Shown: in pieces, positions 40,196-49,742 of the stretch
How positions within the stretch are numbered: position 1 is the stretch's first letter
Layout: each line of letters opens with the position of its first letter
NCBI GenBank assembly: GCA_910588095.1
Contig: CAJUQH010000004.1
Span: 62,001-126,000, forward strand
Direction: 5' to 3'
Source of the DNA: an uncultured Eggerthellaceae bacterium
GTDB lineage: Bacteria > Actinomycetota > Coriobacteriia > Coriobacteriales > Eggerthellaceae
Length of the DNA: 64,000 nucleotides
The notes under the pieces: model-generated
Database searches by the model: none
Told to the model about the DNA's origin: nothing
What the model saw: the letters and a program-made list of their open reading frames with translations, nothing else
Position numbers and translations under genes: made by a program

Positions 40196-43100
40196 CTAGA
40201 AGGGGTTGATGTACAGCCTCATGCCGTCCGGCTGGCGAACGAAGCCAGCTTGCTGGAGCAGGTCGGCCAGAGGCGTCCCGAGCACCGGCGCACCGTTCAC
40301 CGTGCTGACGAGGATCTTCTCGCGCGCCGCACCGCTCCCGCGGCGCTTCGCATCGGCCACGACGAAAGCAGCGAGCGCCTCCACCGCTGCAGCAAGCAAC
40401 CCCTCGTCAGCCGTGAAGGCCAGCAGCACCTTCAGCCGCAGGCCCGCATAGAGCACCGGCGCACCGTCGGCCAGCACCACGAGCGCGCCCGCGCGGCGAG
40501 ACGGCTTCGCCGCGAGCAGCGAGGCATCGTCGGCCCTTGCCCCGCCGCCCACTGCCTCGGCAGCGATCGCAGGCCACGGCAATCCCGCGCCGTAGAGGCT
40601 GGCAGGGTCGTCCGCTGCCAGCACGGCGAACTCGCAAGCGCCCGATGCCCTGACGCCTGTGCCAGCCGCATCGCAACCGCCGTCCCCTTCGCCTTCTGCA
40701 GCAGCGGCGCGCAGCGCGTCGACCGTCTCGCGGGCAGCGAACTGCGCAGGTCCCAGCCCCTCCACGAACATGCCGCGCAGCAGGTCGCCCGCATCCTCCA
40801 TCTGGCGCAGCACCGGGTACACCGCCGACAAGCCGCCGGGCACCCCGTCGAGCAGGGCGATGTCACGCGTGACCAGGCCGTAGCGGTCGAGCATCGACTC
40901 AACGAGCGCCAGGGCGCGCACCGTGCTGGGCACCTGATCGGGCACGCGCAGCGACCACTGGCCGCCAAGGGCCTCGTCGAAGGCCATGCGGCTCGCCACT
41001 TGCGCAGCCGCCTGCTGCCGCATCTGGCGCTTCGCGTCGGCGTACGCCGAACGGGAACGACGGCTGTGAGCGCGACGGCGCGCCGCCGGAGGCTGCTGGC
41101 CGATCCCTTGGGAAGAAGCGGCACGGGCAGGCCGGATGCCCCCAGCCCGCACGAAGGCGAGGCTGTCCGAAGCGGCAGCCCCACGGCCCACCAGGTGAGC
41201 CAGAGCCTCGGCCACTTGGGCTGACGTGACGTCTTGCGGCGCCAGCATGCCGCGCACGCCGTCGACCATCTGGGGGAACGCAAGCGGCCCCTGCTCGGCC
41301 ATCAGGCGGTGGAGCGCTTGCGGCACCGAAGGCGCCTCGTCGGCAGCATCAGGCTGCCCGGGCTCGAGCGCCACGGAAGGGGCCGGGGCTTCTGCAAGGC
41401 CAGCAGGCAACGGCGCCAGCGGCGAGTCGGCCGGGTAGAAGGCCACGCGGTAGCCCGGCTCGGCCACGCTGTGCGGGTGGCCAGCCCCGCCCGTTGGCTC
41501 GTCGCGCTGGGCCAGCCACAGCACCTCGCCCGATGCCACCAGCTCGTCCAGCAGGCCGGCGCGGTAACGGCGAACCCGGCGCGGCAGCACCTCGGCCTCC
41601 CACGCTTCAGCCGGCAGGAACACGCCCTCGAACTGGGCAATCACCTCAGCTACGCCCTCGACGCCTTCCAGCATGCCCTCACCGGCGCCCAGCGCCTGCC
41701 GGTCCAGCAGGAACCGCGCATAGGCGGCCGCGGGCACCGGCTCCACCGCCTGACGCGCCCGGTCGAGGGAACGGCTGCGCAAGCGCCGCAGCACGCCGCT
41801 GTCCACCCATGCGCGTGCGGCGGAGGCGGCGGCCCCTGCACGCGCACCGGTCGCCCCTTCAGCGCCTTTCGCCTCGGCCGCAGCGCCTTCCCCATCGCCC
41901 TCGGCAGCGCCCTTCCCCACGGCACCTTCCTCGCAGCCGCAGCCGTCCGCAACATAGGAGATGGGCTCCACCACGCCCTCGGCCGCCAGGCGCCCCAAGC
42001 TCTCGCCCACCAGCGCCGTGCCGAGCCCCAAGCGCCGGGCTGCCGCTTCGGCGCAGAACGGCCCGTGGGTGCGGGCGTAGCGCGCCACCAGGCCGTCGAG
42101 GCCCCGCTCCACGGGCGCGGCGCCCGCCTCCCCTTCTGCAACCCAACCAGGCACCTCCACGCCCAGCACCGCATGCAGGCGCGGCCCATCGTCGGCCGCC
42201 GCCCAACGCGGCACTCCGCCGATAGCGCACGGGAACGCACGATGCGCCTGCTCAAGGTCGCGCAATAGCGCTTCGGCATCGTCAGGCGCCACGTCGCCCT
42301 CAAGGCGCGCGGCCACCTCGGCAGCATCGAGCGGCCCTAGCGTGCGCAGCAGGTCGGCCGCCCCTTCTGCCCCGCGCGCCTGCCAGCCCGCGGCCGCATG
42401 CTGCAGCTGCGCCTGCACCTGCCGCACCACCTCTGGATCGAGCAGCGCGCCCACGTCACCGCCGCCCAGCAGCTCGCCCAGCAGGCCCGGGTCCACCGCC
42501 AGCAGCGACGCGCGGCGCTCGGCATGCGGCAGGTCGCCCTCGTAAAGGTGCTCGGTCACGTAGCCGAAGATGAGCGGCGCGGCAAAGGGCGAAGGCACCG
42601 TGGTGTCGACCTCGGCCATGCGCACCTGCCCCGCCTCCAGCTGGCCCAGCAGCTGCCGCAGGGCCGCCATGTCGAACACGTCCTGCAGGCATTCGCGCGC
42701 GGCCTCCACCATGATGGGAAAGCCGTCTTCGCGCCGGGCCGCCTCGAGCAGCTGGCCCGCCTTGAGGCGCTGCTGCCACAGAGGCGCCCGCTTGCCGGGA
42801 GCGGTGGGCGTCATGAGCAGCGCTCGGGCAGCGCATTCGCGGAAGCGCGTGGCGAACAGCGCCGTAGAGCCTATCTTGGCGCGCACGATGGCTTCAGCCT
42901 CGGCGGGATCGAAGCGGAACAGCTCGGCGCCGGGCAACGTCTCGACGGTCAGGGGGAAGCGCACCACCAGGCCGTCATCGCCGGCCATCACCTGCGGGTC
43001 GAAGCCGTGCTCGCGCTGGATGCGGTCAGCCACGGCCAGGGCCCAAGGCTCATGGACGCGGCGGCCGTAAGGCGAATGCAGGATGACCCGCCAGTCACCC

Positions 43101-45412
43101 GATTCGTCTTGGCAGCGCTCGACCACGAGCTGCTTGTCGGTTGGCACCGTGCCAGTGGCCTGGCGCTGGGCCTCCAGCAAGGCAGCCAGGTTGGAAATGG
43201 CGCGGCGGTCGAGGCCGTCGCCTTCCAGGCGCTCGCGTGCCGCAGCGTCCAGCTCGCCGCCATCCCCCACGCCAGCAGCCACCTGGCGCACGAAGGCGCC
43301 GCGACTGCGACCCAGGCCCGACGGGCGGCCGATGGCCTCGCCGTGCCAGAACGGCAGCCGCGCCGAGCGGCCCGGCGCTGGCTCGACCATCACGCGGTCG
43401 CCGGTTATCTCGGCTATGCGCCAGGTGCTCGTGCCCAAGGCGATGATGTCGCCCACGCGCGACTCCATGACCATCTCCTCATCGAGCTCGCCCACGCGGC
43501 GGCGCCCCGCGCGGCCGTCGCCCTCGGGCAGCACCACCGAGAACATGCCGCGGTCGGGAATGGTGCCCGCCGCGGTGACCGCCAGCCGCTGGGACCCAGG
43601 GCGCGGCTCCAGCACGTCCGTCGACCGGTCCCACAGCAGGCGCGGGCCGAACTCGGCCAGGTCGCCTGACGCCATGCGCCCCGCCAGCATGTCCAGCACC
43701 GCGTCGAACGCAGCGCGTGGCAGGTCGGCGAAGTTGGCCGCTCGCCTGACCATGGCGAGCCACTCGCCCGCAGGAAGCGGCCCCATGGCCACGGCGGCCA
43801 CAGTCTGCTGGGCCAGCACGTCCAGCGGGTTGGCCACGAGCGCCGTGAGTTCGATGGCCCCTTCGCGCATGCCCTCGGCCACCACGGCGGCGTCGATGAC
43901 CTCGGTGCGCGTGCGCGGGTACATGATGCCCTCGGACGTGGCACCTACCTGATGGTTCGCGCGCCCGACCCGCTGCAGCGCGCTGGCGACGCTCGGGGGC
44001 GGCGCCACCTGCAGCACCAGGTCGACCTCGCCCATGTCGATGCCTAGCTCCAAGCTGGACGTGGCCACCACGCAGGGCAGCTCGCCGCGCTTGAGCTCCT
44101 GCTCGACGGCACGGCGCTTCTCCTTCGACACCGAGCCATGATGTGCCTTAGCCACCACCGGCGGCGCTCCTTCGGCCAGCAGCGACGACGCCCCCATATC
44201 CGACCGATAGGCCACGGGTCCCTCGTCACCGCCGCTCGCGCTGCCCGCCTCCGCCCACCAGCCAGCGGTTTCGGAATGCGCCGCAGCGAGCCCGGCCCGC
44301 TTGGCGTAGAGCTCGTTCAACCGCGCGGTGAGCTTCTCGCACAGGCCGCGGGAGTTCACGAACACGATGGTGGAACGGTGGGCCAGCACCTCGTCCAAGA
44401 TGGCGGCCTCGATATGCGGCCACAGCGACGACGAGCCCGCACGACTGTCAGGCGAGGCCGCCGCAGCCCCGGAAGCGCCCTGGCCCATGGCCGCCCGCAG
44501 CGCTCGGTCGGACTTCCACGCTTCCTCGATGGGCGCACGGCGCGGGCCGCCGCCATGCTCGCACCTGACGCCAGTCGCCCCACCGGCCCCTGGCGCGCCG
44601 TAGGCCGGGATGGCGGTCATGTCCTCCACCGGCACGCGCACCTGCACCCGCAAAGCCGCGCTGCCCGGCGCCTGCACCACCTGGACCGGCTGCGCGCCGC
44701 CCAGGAAGCGCGCCACCGTCTCGGCCGGTCGCACCGTGGCCGAAAGCCCGATGCGCTGGGCCGGCTGCTCCAGCAGGCCGTCCAGCCGCTCCAAGCTCAA
44801 AGCCAGGTGCGCGCCGCGCTTGCTGCCCGCCAGCGCGTGCACCTCGTCCACGATGACCGCCTGCACCGTGCGCAGCGCCTCGCGCGCCTGCGACGTGAGC
44901 ATGAGATACAGCGACTCCGGGGTGGTTATGAGCACGTCTGGCGGGTTTCGCTGGATGCGACGGCGCTCGTCGGGCGTGGTGTCGCCCGTGCGCTGCACCG
45001 TGGTGATGGCCGGCAGCGCGTCCGCCCGCTCGGCGATGGCCGCCAGCGGCCGCTGCAGGTTGCGCTCGACGTCGGCCCCGAGGGCCTTCAGCGGCGACAC
45101 GTACAGCACGCGCACGCCCGCGCGCCACGGCTCGCCCGCTTCGGCGGCCGCCAGCTTCTCGCGCGCCAACCGGTCGATGGCGAACAGGAACGCCGCCAGC
45201 GTCTTGCCCGAGCCTGTCGGGGCTATGACCAAGGCGTTGCAGCCTGCCGCGATGGCATCCCACGCCCGAGCCTGGGCCGGCGTCGGCTCGCTGAACGCCT
45301 CGCCGAACCAGTCGCGCACCGGCGTCGAGAACCGCTCCAAAGCAGCGCAGGCGCCGCTGGCCGCCCCGCCTTCGGGGCCAGCCGCCGCGCCTGCATCTCG
45401 GTGAGCCGCCAT
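40196..45412 (-). CDS. lhr: Lhr-type DEAD/DEAH-box helicase
   Basis: A 1738-residue helicase, larger than E. coli Lhr (about 1540). Motif I is IAPTGSGKT near residue 64, motif II VIVDEVHAL near 190, motif III LSATVRP near 226, and the second RecA domain carries LELGIDMG and QRVGRANHQ. The long remainder holds the winged-helix and beta-barrel parts of the Lhr core plus a large C-terminal extension, interrupted by an Ala/Gly/Glu low-complexity stretch around residues 1155-1210. Lhr proteins unwind DNA and RNA:DNA duplexes and are linked to DNA damage repair. It follows the B3/4-domain gene by 77 bases. Confidence 0.93.
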   Translation of the reverse strand: MAAHRDAGAAAGPEGGAASGACAALERFSTPVRDWFGEAFSEPTPAQARAWDAIAAGCNALVIAPTGSGKTLAAFLFAIDRLAREKLAAAEAGEPWRAGVRVLYVSPLKALGADVERNLQRPLAAIAERADALPAITTVQRTGDTTPDERRRIQRNPPDVLITTPESLYLMLTSQAREALRTVQAVIVDEVHALAGSKRGAHLALSLERLDGLLEQPAQRIGLSATVRPAETVARFLGGAQPVQVVQAPGSAALRVQVRVPVEDMTAIPAYGAPGAGGATGVRCEHGGGPRRAPIEEAWKSDRALRAAMGQGASGAAAASPDSRAGSSSLWPHIEAAILDEVLAHRSTIVFVNSRGLCEKLTARLNELYAKRAGLAAAHSETAGWWAEAGSASGGDEGPVAYRSDMGASSLLAEGAPPVVAKAHHGSVSKEKRRAVEQELKRGELPCVVATSSLELGIDMGEVDLVLQVAPPPSVASALQRVGRANHQVGATSEGIMYPRTRTEVIDAAVVAEGMREGAIELTALVANPLDVLAQQTVAAVAMGPLPAGEWLAMVRRAANFADLPRAAFDAVLDMLAGRMASGDLAEFGPRLLWDRSTDVLEPRPGSQRLAVTAAGTIPDRGMFSVVLPEGDGRAGRRRVGELDEEMVMESRVGDIIALGTSTWRIAEITGDRVMVEPAPGRSARLPFWHGEAIGRPSGLGRSRGAFVRQVAAGVGDGGELDAAARERLEGDGLDRRAISNLAALLEAQRQATGTVPTDKQLVVERCQDESGDWRVILHSPYGRRVHEPWALAVADRIQREHGFDPQVMAGDDGLVVRFPLTVETLPGAELFRFDPAEAEAIVRAKIGSTALFATRFRECAARALLMTPTAPGKRAPLWQQRLKAGQLLEAARREDGFPIMVEAARECLQDVFDMAALRQLLGQLEAGQVRMAEVDTTVPSPFAAPLIFGYVTEHLYEGDLPHAERRASLLAVDPGLLGELLGGGDVGALLDPEVVRQVQAQLQHAAAGWQARGAEGAADLLRTLGPLDAAEVAARLEGDVAPDDAEALLRDLEQAHRAFPCAIGGVPRWAAADDGPRLHAVLGVEVPGWVAEGEAGAAPVERGLDGLVARYARTHGPFCAEAAARRLGLGTALVGESLGRLAAEGVVEPISYVADGCGCEEGAVGKGAAEGDGEGAAAEAKGAEGATGARAGAAASAARAWVDSGVLRRLRSRSLDRARQAVEPVPAAAYARFLLDRQALGAGEGMLEGVEGVAEVIAQFEGVFLPAEAWEAEVLPRRVRRYRAGLLDELVASGEVLWLAQRDEPTGGAGHPHSVAEPGYRVAFYPADSPLAPLPAGLAEAPAPSVALEPGQPDAADEAPSVPQALHRLMAEQGPLAFPQMVDGVRGMLAPQDVTSAQVAEALAHLVGRGAAASDSLAFVRAGGIRPARAASSQGIGQQPPAARRRAHSRRSRSAYADAKRQMRQQAAAQVASRMAFDEALGGQWSLRVPDQVPSTVRALALVESMLDRYGLVTRDIALLDGVPGGLSAVYPVLRQMEDAGDLLRGMFVEGLGPAQFAARETVDALRAAAAEGEGDGGCDAAGTGVRASGACEFAVLAADDPASLYGAGLPWPAIAAEAVGGGARADDASLLAAKPSRRAGALVVLADGAPVLYAGLRLKVLLAFTADEGLLAAAVEALAAFVVADAKRRGSGAAREKILVSTVNGAPVLGTPLADLLQQAGFVRQPDGMRLYINPF

Positions 45413-45489
45413 CGCTGCCTCGCTTCCGCGTTCCGCCTGGTTTCCGTCCCGTCTAGGATACGCGGAAAACGGCGCTCGTGCACGGGCGG

Positions 45490-46215
45490 CTACTCGTCGA
45501 TGACCATCACCGGGTCATCGGCCGTGACCACCTTCTTCGCGAACACCGTGGCCCCCAGGTGCTGCTCCACCAGGTCGGCCAGCTCGTCGATGGCCGCCTG
45601 CAGGTCGTCGGCCCGGGCCGGGTCCACCGACTCGATGATGAGGAACGCCTTCTCGGAATCGTCGGTGAGCGCCGTGCGCTGGCCGTCGCGCCAGTTCCAG
45701 CAGCGGCAGATGGCGCCCGCGTCGTCGCGGTAGCACAGCTCGCCTTCGAGCGTGGGGGCATCCTCATCCTCGCCCAACGCGCGGAAGGCGTCGCCGCCCT
45801 CGGTCAGCCCCAGGCGGATGTCGCCCTCCATGGCGTCGATGTCCTCGCCGCCTACCGGCAGCGCGTACTTGAGCGACACGGTGTTGTAGATGTCGACCGA
45901 CGGGGTGATGCTGCCCACCGGGTTGCCCTTCAGCACGCGCTTGAGCAGGTTCTCCACCGAGCAGCGCGCGCCCTTCTTCGTCTTGAAGCGCTGGTAGGCG
46001 TCGCGCCAGACCGCCACCACCTGGTTCTGCGAGATGGTGTTGGAGTTCAGGTGCGCATCCGCCGCCTCGTTGGCCTCGCGCAGCCCCTTGGCTATGGCGG
46101 CCGCGCTCTCGGGCGCCACCTGGTCGCCAGGCTTCATGCCGTGGGCCACCACGATGCCGATGCGGGCTTCGGGGAACAGCTCCCAGAACGATCCTTCGGT
46201 GACGAACTGCTTCAT
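45490..46215 (-). CDS. B3/B4 tRNA-binding domain protein
   Basis: A 241-residue stand-alone version of the B3/4 domain of phenylalanyl-tRNA synthetase beta chain, which edits mischarged tRNA. Recognisable parts are FPEARIGIVVAHGM near residue 13, NLLKRVLKGNPVGSITPSVD near 97, and EGELCYRDDAGAICRCWNWR near 185. Stand-alone members may edit amino-acid or aminoacyl substrates, but functions are largely unproven. The ATG at 46215 has AGGAAGG nine bases upstream; a second ATG at 46224 lies too close to it. A structured leader (46272-46332) precedes it. Confidence 0.8.
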   Translation of the reverse strand: MKQFVTEGSFWELFPEARIGIVVAHGMKPGDQVAPESAAAIAKGLREANEAADAHLNSNTISQNQVVAVWRDAYQRFKTKKGARCSVENLLKRVLKGNPVGSITPSVDIYNTVSLKYALPVGGEDIDAMEGDIRLGLTEGGDAFRALGEDEDAPTLEGELCYRDDAGAICRCWNWRDGQRTALTDDSEKAFLIIESVDPARADDLQAAIDELADLVEQHLGATVFAKKVVTADDPVMVIDE

Positions 46216-46271
46216 GATGCCCATCCTTCCTCGCGGGGGGCGCCGCGCCACGCAGCGCCCGCTGAATGAAA

Positions 46272-46332
46272 AGAGCACCCGGCTGATGCGCGTCTTCGAT
46301 GGCCTAACGACGCGCACCCTCGCGAGTGCTCT
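46272..46332 (-). promoter_or_regulatory. two-stem RNA element between def-like and B3/4 genes
   Basis: Arms AGAGCAC/GTGCTCT (46272-46278, 46326-46332) enclose a second perfect stem TGCGCGTC/GACGCGCA (46287-46294, 46309-46316). On the minus strand TTTTC follows the outer stem, so it may be the terminator of the deformylase-like gene, or an attenuator leader for the B3/4 gene. Confidence 0.55.
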
Positions 46333-46395
46333 GTGCCTACCCGGCGGCAGGCGCTATGTCATTGATGCACTATAGCAGAACCAGCGCGAGCGCCG

Positions 46396-46818
46396 CTACA
46401 CCAGCTTGCCCTTGCAGTGGTCGATGGCGTGCTGGATTATCTGGGCCTCCCAGCCGGTGCGCTCGGCCTTGCGCGGCTGCAGCTGGCCGTCGGCCAGCTC
46501 GTCGTAGGTGATGGCTATCCACTCGAAGCGCGTCACCTTGGCCTCGTCGTCGCGCGAGAAGCACGTCTCGACCACCTTGTGGGGCCGCAGGGCCTTCTTG
46601 AGCTTGGGGTTGTACAGCACATGGGGCTCGTCGGCATCGTCGAGGTACACCGCCAGCGCCACGGGGCAGCCTATCTGGTTCGCCGCCAGGCACGCGGCGT
46701 CCTCGGTGGCCTCCAGCGTGTCCAGCAGGTCCTGGGCTATCGCCGCATCCTCCGCCGTCGCCTCGCGGCAGGGCTGCGAGAGCACCGCCTCGTCCTTGGT
46801 AATGTCCTTGACCATCAT
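46396..46818 (-). CDS. peptide deformylase-like protein lacking the catalytic Glu
   Basis: A 140-residue protein with the three deformylase motifs: motif 1 ACLAANQIG (usually G-GLAA-Q), motif 2 ETCFS (usually EGCLS), motif 3 QHAIDHCKG (usually QHE-DHL-G). The metal ligands Cys and both His are kept, but the catalytic Glu of HExDH is Ala, and motifs 1 and 2 are altered. True deformylases remove the formyl group from nascent peptides; this variant should be inactive or have another job unless another residue substitutes. Start taken at the first of two adjacent ATGs after GGAAGGCAGC. The real deformylase is presumably elsewhere in the genome. Confidence 0.8.
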   Translation of the reverse strand: MMVKDITKDEAVLSQPCREATAEDAAIAQDLLDTLEATEDAACLAANQIGCPVALAVYLDDADEPHVLYNPKLKKALRPHKVVETCFSRDDEAKVTRFEWIAITYDELADGQLQPRKAERTGWEAQIIQHAIDHCKGKLV

Positions 46819-46998
46819 GCTGCCTTCCCGCCCGCCTTGCGGGCCGATGACGCTTTCCTTACCCGTGCATTCTATCGCATCGGCCGCTGGTCGGGGCCGC
46901 GGGCAGCGCAGCTGCACAGGCGCCCCACAGCCTGCCCTCATGCAAATAACCGCACGGAAGGCCCAGGTCGCCACAAGGGCCTGCCGCGCCCGGGCTTG

Positions 46999-47556
46999 CT
47001 AGCCCGCTATGAGCATGTCGGCTGCCACGCGGTCGGCCGCCGCATCGCCCGCCAGCACCCGCAGCGCAGCCATGCCGAAGTCGAGCGCTTGGCCCGGGCC
47101 GCTGGCGGTCACCAGGTTGCCGTCGACCACGACCCCGCGCACGTCCTGATAGGCCCCCGCAGGAAAGCCCTCTTCGCAACCTGGGTAGCAGGTGGCCTTG
47201 CGACCCTCGAGCAGACCCAAGTCGGCCAGGATCATAGGCCCGGCGCAGATGGCCGCCACTGGCTTGCCCTCGGCCATGAAGCGCTCGAGCGCATCGGCCA
47301 AGGGCGCGCACTTCGCCAGGTTATCCACGCCGCCCGAGCCGCCCGGCACCACCAGCAGGTCGAAGCCCAGCAGGTCGACGTCGCTCACGCCGTCGTCGGC
47401 ATGCATCGTGACCCCCTGGGCCGAGGTCACCTGCAGCCCGTCCATCACCGACACCGTGCGCACCCGCACGCCGCCACGACGCAGCGCATCCACCGGGGCC
47501 AGCGCCTCCACCGGCTCGAATCCGTCTCCCAACATGACCGCTGCCAGCTTCTCCAT
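46999..47556 (-). CDS. DJ-1/PfpI family protein
   Basis: A 185-residue class I glutamine amidotransferase-like protein of the DJ-1/YajL branch. FEPVEALAPVDALRRGG is at residues 14-30, the nucleophile elbow AAICAGPMILADLG has the conserved Cys near residue 102, and a late TASGPGQALDFG closes the fold. Proposed roles are stress protection, chaperone or (debated) deglycase. The ATG at 47556 follows GGAAGGAG. It lies downstream of tRNA-Leu with a terminator between. Confidence 0.9.
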   Translation of the reverse strand: MEKLAAVMLGDGFEPVEALAPVDALRRGGVRVRTVSVMDGLQVTSAQGVTMHADDGVSDVDLLGFDLLVVPGGSGGVDNLAKCAPLADALERFMAEGKPVAAICAGPMILADLGLLEGRKATCYPGCEEGFPAGAYQDVRGVVVDGNLVTASGPGQALDFGMAALRVLAGDAAADRVAADMLIAG

Positions 47557-47627
47557 GCGCAGCTCCTTCCCTATGAATGGCCATGGGCCTTTCCCTGATG
47601 ATAGCCCGGCCTGCATCGGCATGCAAA

Positions 47628-47649
47628 AAGGCCCCGCGAACGGGGCCTT
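47628..47649 (-). terminator. Rho-independent terminator of tRNA-Leu
   Basis: Perfect 9-bp AAGGCCCCG/CGGGGCCTT with a 4-base loop, followed on the minus strand by TTTTTGC, 9 bases after the tRNA 3' end. Confidence 0.9.
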
Positions 47650-47657
47650 GCGATCTC

Positions 47658-47746
47658 TGGTGTCGGAGGCGGGATTTGAACCCGCACACCCGGTATATGG
47701 GCACTAGCACCTCAAGCTAGCGTGTCTGCCGTTCCACCACTCCGAC
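47658..47746 (-). tRNA. tRNA-Leu (anticodon GAG)
   Basis: Class II tRNA on the minus strand: acceptor GTCGGAG/CTCCGAC, discriminator A, encoded CCA (47658-47660), anticodon stem CTAGC/GCTAG with loop TTGAGGT, long variable arm, and T arm GCGGGTTCAAATCCCGC. It reads CUU/CUC codons. Confidence 0.95.
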
Positions 47747-47808
47747 AACACCATGGGCATGGCTCGTAACCGCCGCTGCATCCGCCATGCCGAAACGCAG
47801 CGCAGATA

Positions 47809-47836
47809 ATTCTACCAAATAGCGCGGCCGTTGCAA
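47809..47836 (-). promoter_or_regulatory. promoter of tRNA-Leu
   Basis: Minus-strand TTGCAA (47831-47836), 16-base spacer, TAGAAT (47809-47814), placed between secG and the tRNA. Confidence 0.6.
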
Positions 47837-47851
47837 GCCGCACCCGCGAAC

Positions 47852-48106
47852 TTAGCTGTTGATGACGCCCTGCGGGTAGATGACCATCAGCACCAGCAGC
47901 GACACCATGAACACGATGGCGCAGATGATGGTGATGCGGTCGAGGTTCTTCTCGATGATGCTCGTGCCGGTCTGGCTCGAGTACATCGACGACGCTATCA
48001 TGTCAGAGATGCCCGTGCCCTTGCCCGAATGCATGAGGATGAACACGATCATGCCGACGCCCGAAAGCACCAGCAGCACCAGGAATACGATTACCAACCA
48101 CAACAC
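47852..48106 (-). CDS. secG: preprotein translocase subunit SecG
   Basis: An 84-residue protein with two membrane helices (about 2-24 and 58-78) and the loop segment SGKGTGISDMI, typical of SecG, the accessory subunit of the SecYEG channel. The frame starts with GTG at 48106 (a TTG follows directly). Placed after gpmI in the glycolytic operon, as in many Gram-positive bacteria, but with its own good promoter. Confidence 0.92.
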   Translation of the reverse strand: MLWLVIVFLVLLVLSGVGMIVFILMHSGKGTGISDMIASSMYSSQTGTSIIEKNLDRITIICAIVFMVSLLVLMVIYPQGVINS

Positions 48107-48163
48107 AGCGGATTCTCTTTTCTAGCTTCTCACAGCTTGCTCGTTCAAAAGTCAAGTTGCAAG

Positions 48164-48192
48164 ATTATACGTCAAGGCGCCCGTTCAGGCAA
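48164..48192 (-). promoter_or_regulatory. internal promoter of secG
   Basis: TTGCCT (48187-48192), 17-base spacer and TATAAT (48164-48169) on the minus strand, overlapping the end of gpmI. It allows secG expression apart from the glycolytic operon. Confidence 0.65.
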
Positions 48193-49741
48193 GCAAGCTC
48201 ATGCCCGTCATCTCCGGCGGCACCGGCAGCCCCACCATCTCGAGCAGCGTGGGCGCGATATCGGCCAGCTTGCCGCGACGCCCTTGCAGGCTGCGCCCGC
48301 GGCCCGTGGCGTCCACCAGCACGAGCGGCACCGGCGCCGTGGTGTGGGCCGTGTGCGGCGTGCCGTCGTCGGCCAGCATCTTGTCGGCATTGCCGTGGTC
48401 GGCCGTCACCAACGTGGCGCCGCCCGCGCGCTCCATGGCCGCGAGCACCTTCCCCACGCCGGCGTCCACCGCTTCCACTGCCGCCACCGCAGCGGGGATC
48501 ACGCCCGTGTGGCCCACCATGTCGCAGTTGGCGAAGTTCACGATGTACACGTCGGCCTCGCCCGCGTCGATGGCAGCCGCCAGGGTGTCGGCCACCTCGG
48601 GCTCGCTCATCTCGGGCTGCAGGTCGTAGGTGGCCACCTTGGGGCTGGCGATGAGCGCGCGCTCCTCGCCGGCCTTCTGCGCCTCGATGCCGCCGTTGAG
48701 GAAGAACGTCACGTGGGCGTACTTCTCGGTCTCGGCGATGTGGTACTGGCGCAGGCCCGCGTCGGCCAGCACGTCGGCCAGCACGTTGCCGGGGAACTCC
48801 TTGGGGAAGGCCACCGGCGCCGGGATGCTCGGGTCGTACTCGGTCAGGCACACGAAGCGCACCTGCGGAAGCGCCGCTCGAGCGAAGCCCTCGAAGGCCG
48901 GGTCGGTGAAGGCGCGGGTGAGCTGGCGGGCGCGGTCGGGGCGGAAGTTGAAGAACACCACCGCGTCGCCGTCGCGGATGCCGCGCTGGTCGAAGGCCAC
49001 GGGCGCCACGAACTCGTCGGTGACGCCTTCGGCGTAGGACGCCTCCATGGCCTGAACGGGCGCGCAGCCAGCCACGGCAGCCGGCTGCACCAGGGTGTCG
49101 TAAGCCCTCTGCACGCGGTCCCAGCGGTTGTCGCGGTCCATGGCGTAGTAGCGCCCGGAAACGGAGGCGATGGCGGCCTCGAAGCCTGGCGCGCGCAGGG
49201 CGTCCAGCTCACGCTCGAGATCCTCCACGTAGCTGGCGCCGCTCGAGGGCGGCACGTCGCGGCCGTCCATGAAGCAATGCACCATCACCTGCGGCACGCC
49301 GGCGTCGCGCGCGGCGCGCAGCAGCGCGTAGAGGTGCGCGTTGGAAGAATGCACGCCGCCGTCGGAGAGCAGCCCCATGAGGTGCAAGGCCGCGCCAGGG
49401 GCGCAAGCGGCTTGGAACGCCTCTTGAAGCACCGGGTTGGCAGCCAGCGAGCCGTCGGCGCACGCGCGATTGATACGCGTGAGCTCCTGGAACACCACGC
49501 GCCCAGCGCCGATGTTCAGGTGGCCCACCTCGGAATTGCCCATCTGCCCCTCGGGCAGGCCCACTGCCTCGCCTGACGCATCGAGCAGCGTATGGGGCCG
49601 CGCGGCCAGCAGCTCATCGAGCACCGGCGTGGCGGCCTGGGCTATGGCGTTGCCTGGCCCCGGCTCGTCCATGCCGAAGCCGTCCATGATGATGAGGCAC
49701 GCCGGCAGCGCGAGCGCGCTGCGATCCGCCGCAGCGCCCAT
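48185..49741 (-). CDS. gpmI: 2,3-bisphosphoglycerate-independent phosphoglycerate mutase
   Basis: A 518-residue manganese enzyme of glycolysis that interconverts 3- and 2-phosphoglycerate. LIIMDGFGMDEPGPGNAI holds the first metal Asp, QMGNSEVGHLNIGAGR carries the catalytic Ser, and VTADHGNADKM lies near the C-terminus with further metal ligands. It begins two bases after tpiA and precedes secG. Confidence 0.97.
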   Translation of the reverse strand: MGAAADRSALALPACLIIMDGFGMDEPGPGNAIAQAATPVLDELLAARPHTLLDASGEAVGLPEGQMGNSEVGHLNIGAGRVVFQELTRINRACADGSLAANPVLQEAFQAACAPGAALHLMGLLSDGGVHSSNAHLYALLRAARDAGVPQVMVHCFMDGRDVPPSSGASYVEDLERELDALRAPGFEAAIASVSGRYYAMDRDNRWDRVQRAYDTLVQPAAVAGCAPVQAMEASYAEGVTDEFVAPVAFDQRGIRDGDAVVFFNFRPDRARQLTRAFTDPAFEGFARAALPQVRFVCLTEYDPSIPAPVAFPKEFPGNVLADVLADAGLRQYHIAETEKYAHVTFFLNGGIEAQKAGEERALIASPKVATYDLQPEMSEPEVADTLAAAIDAGEADVYIVNFANCDMVGHTGVIPAAVAAVEAVDAGVGKVLAAMERAGGATLVTADHGNADKMLADDGTPHTAHTTAPVPLVLVDATGRGRSLQGRRGKLADIAPTLLEMVGLPVPPEMTGMSLLA

Positions 49742-49742
49742 G

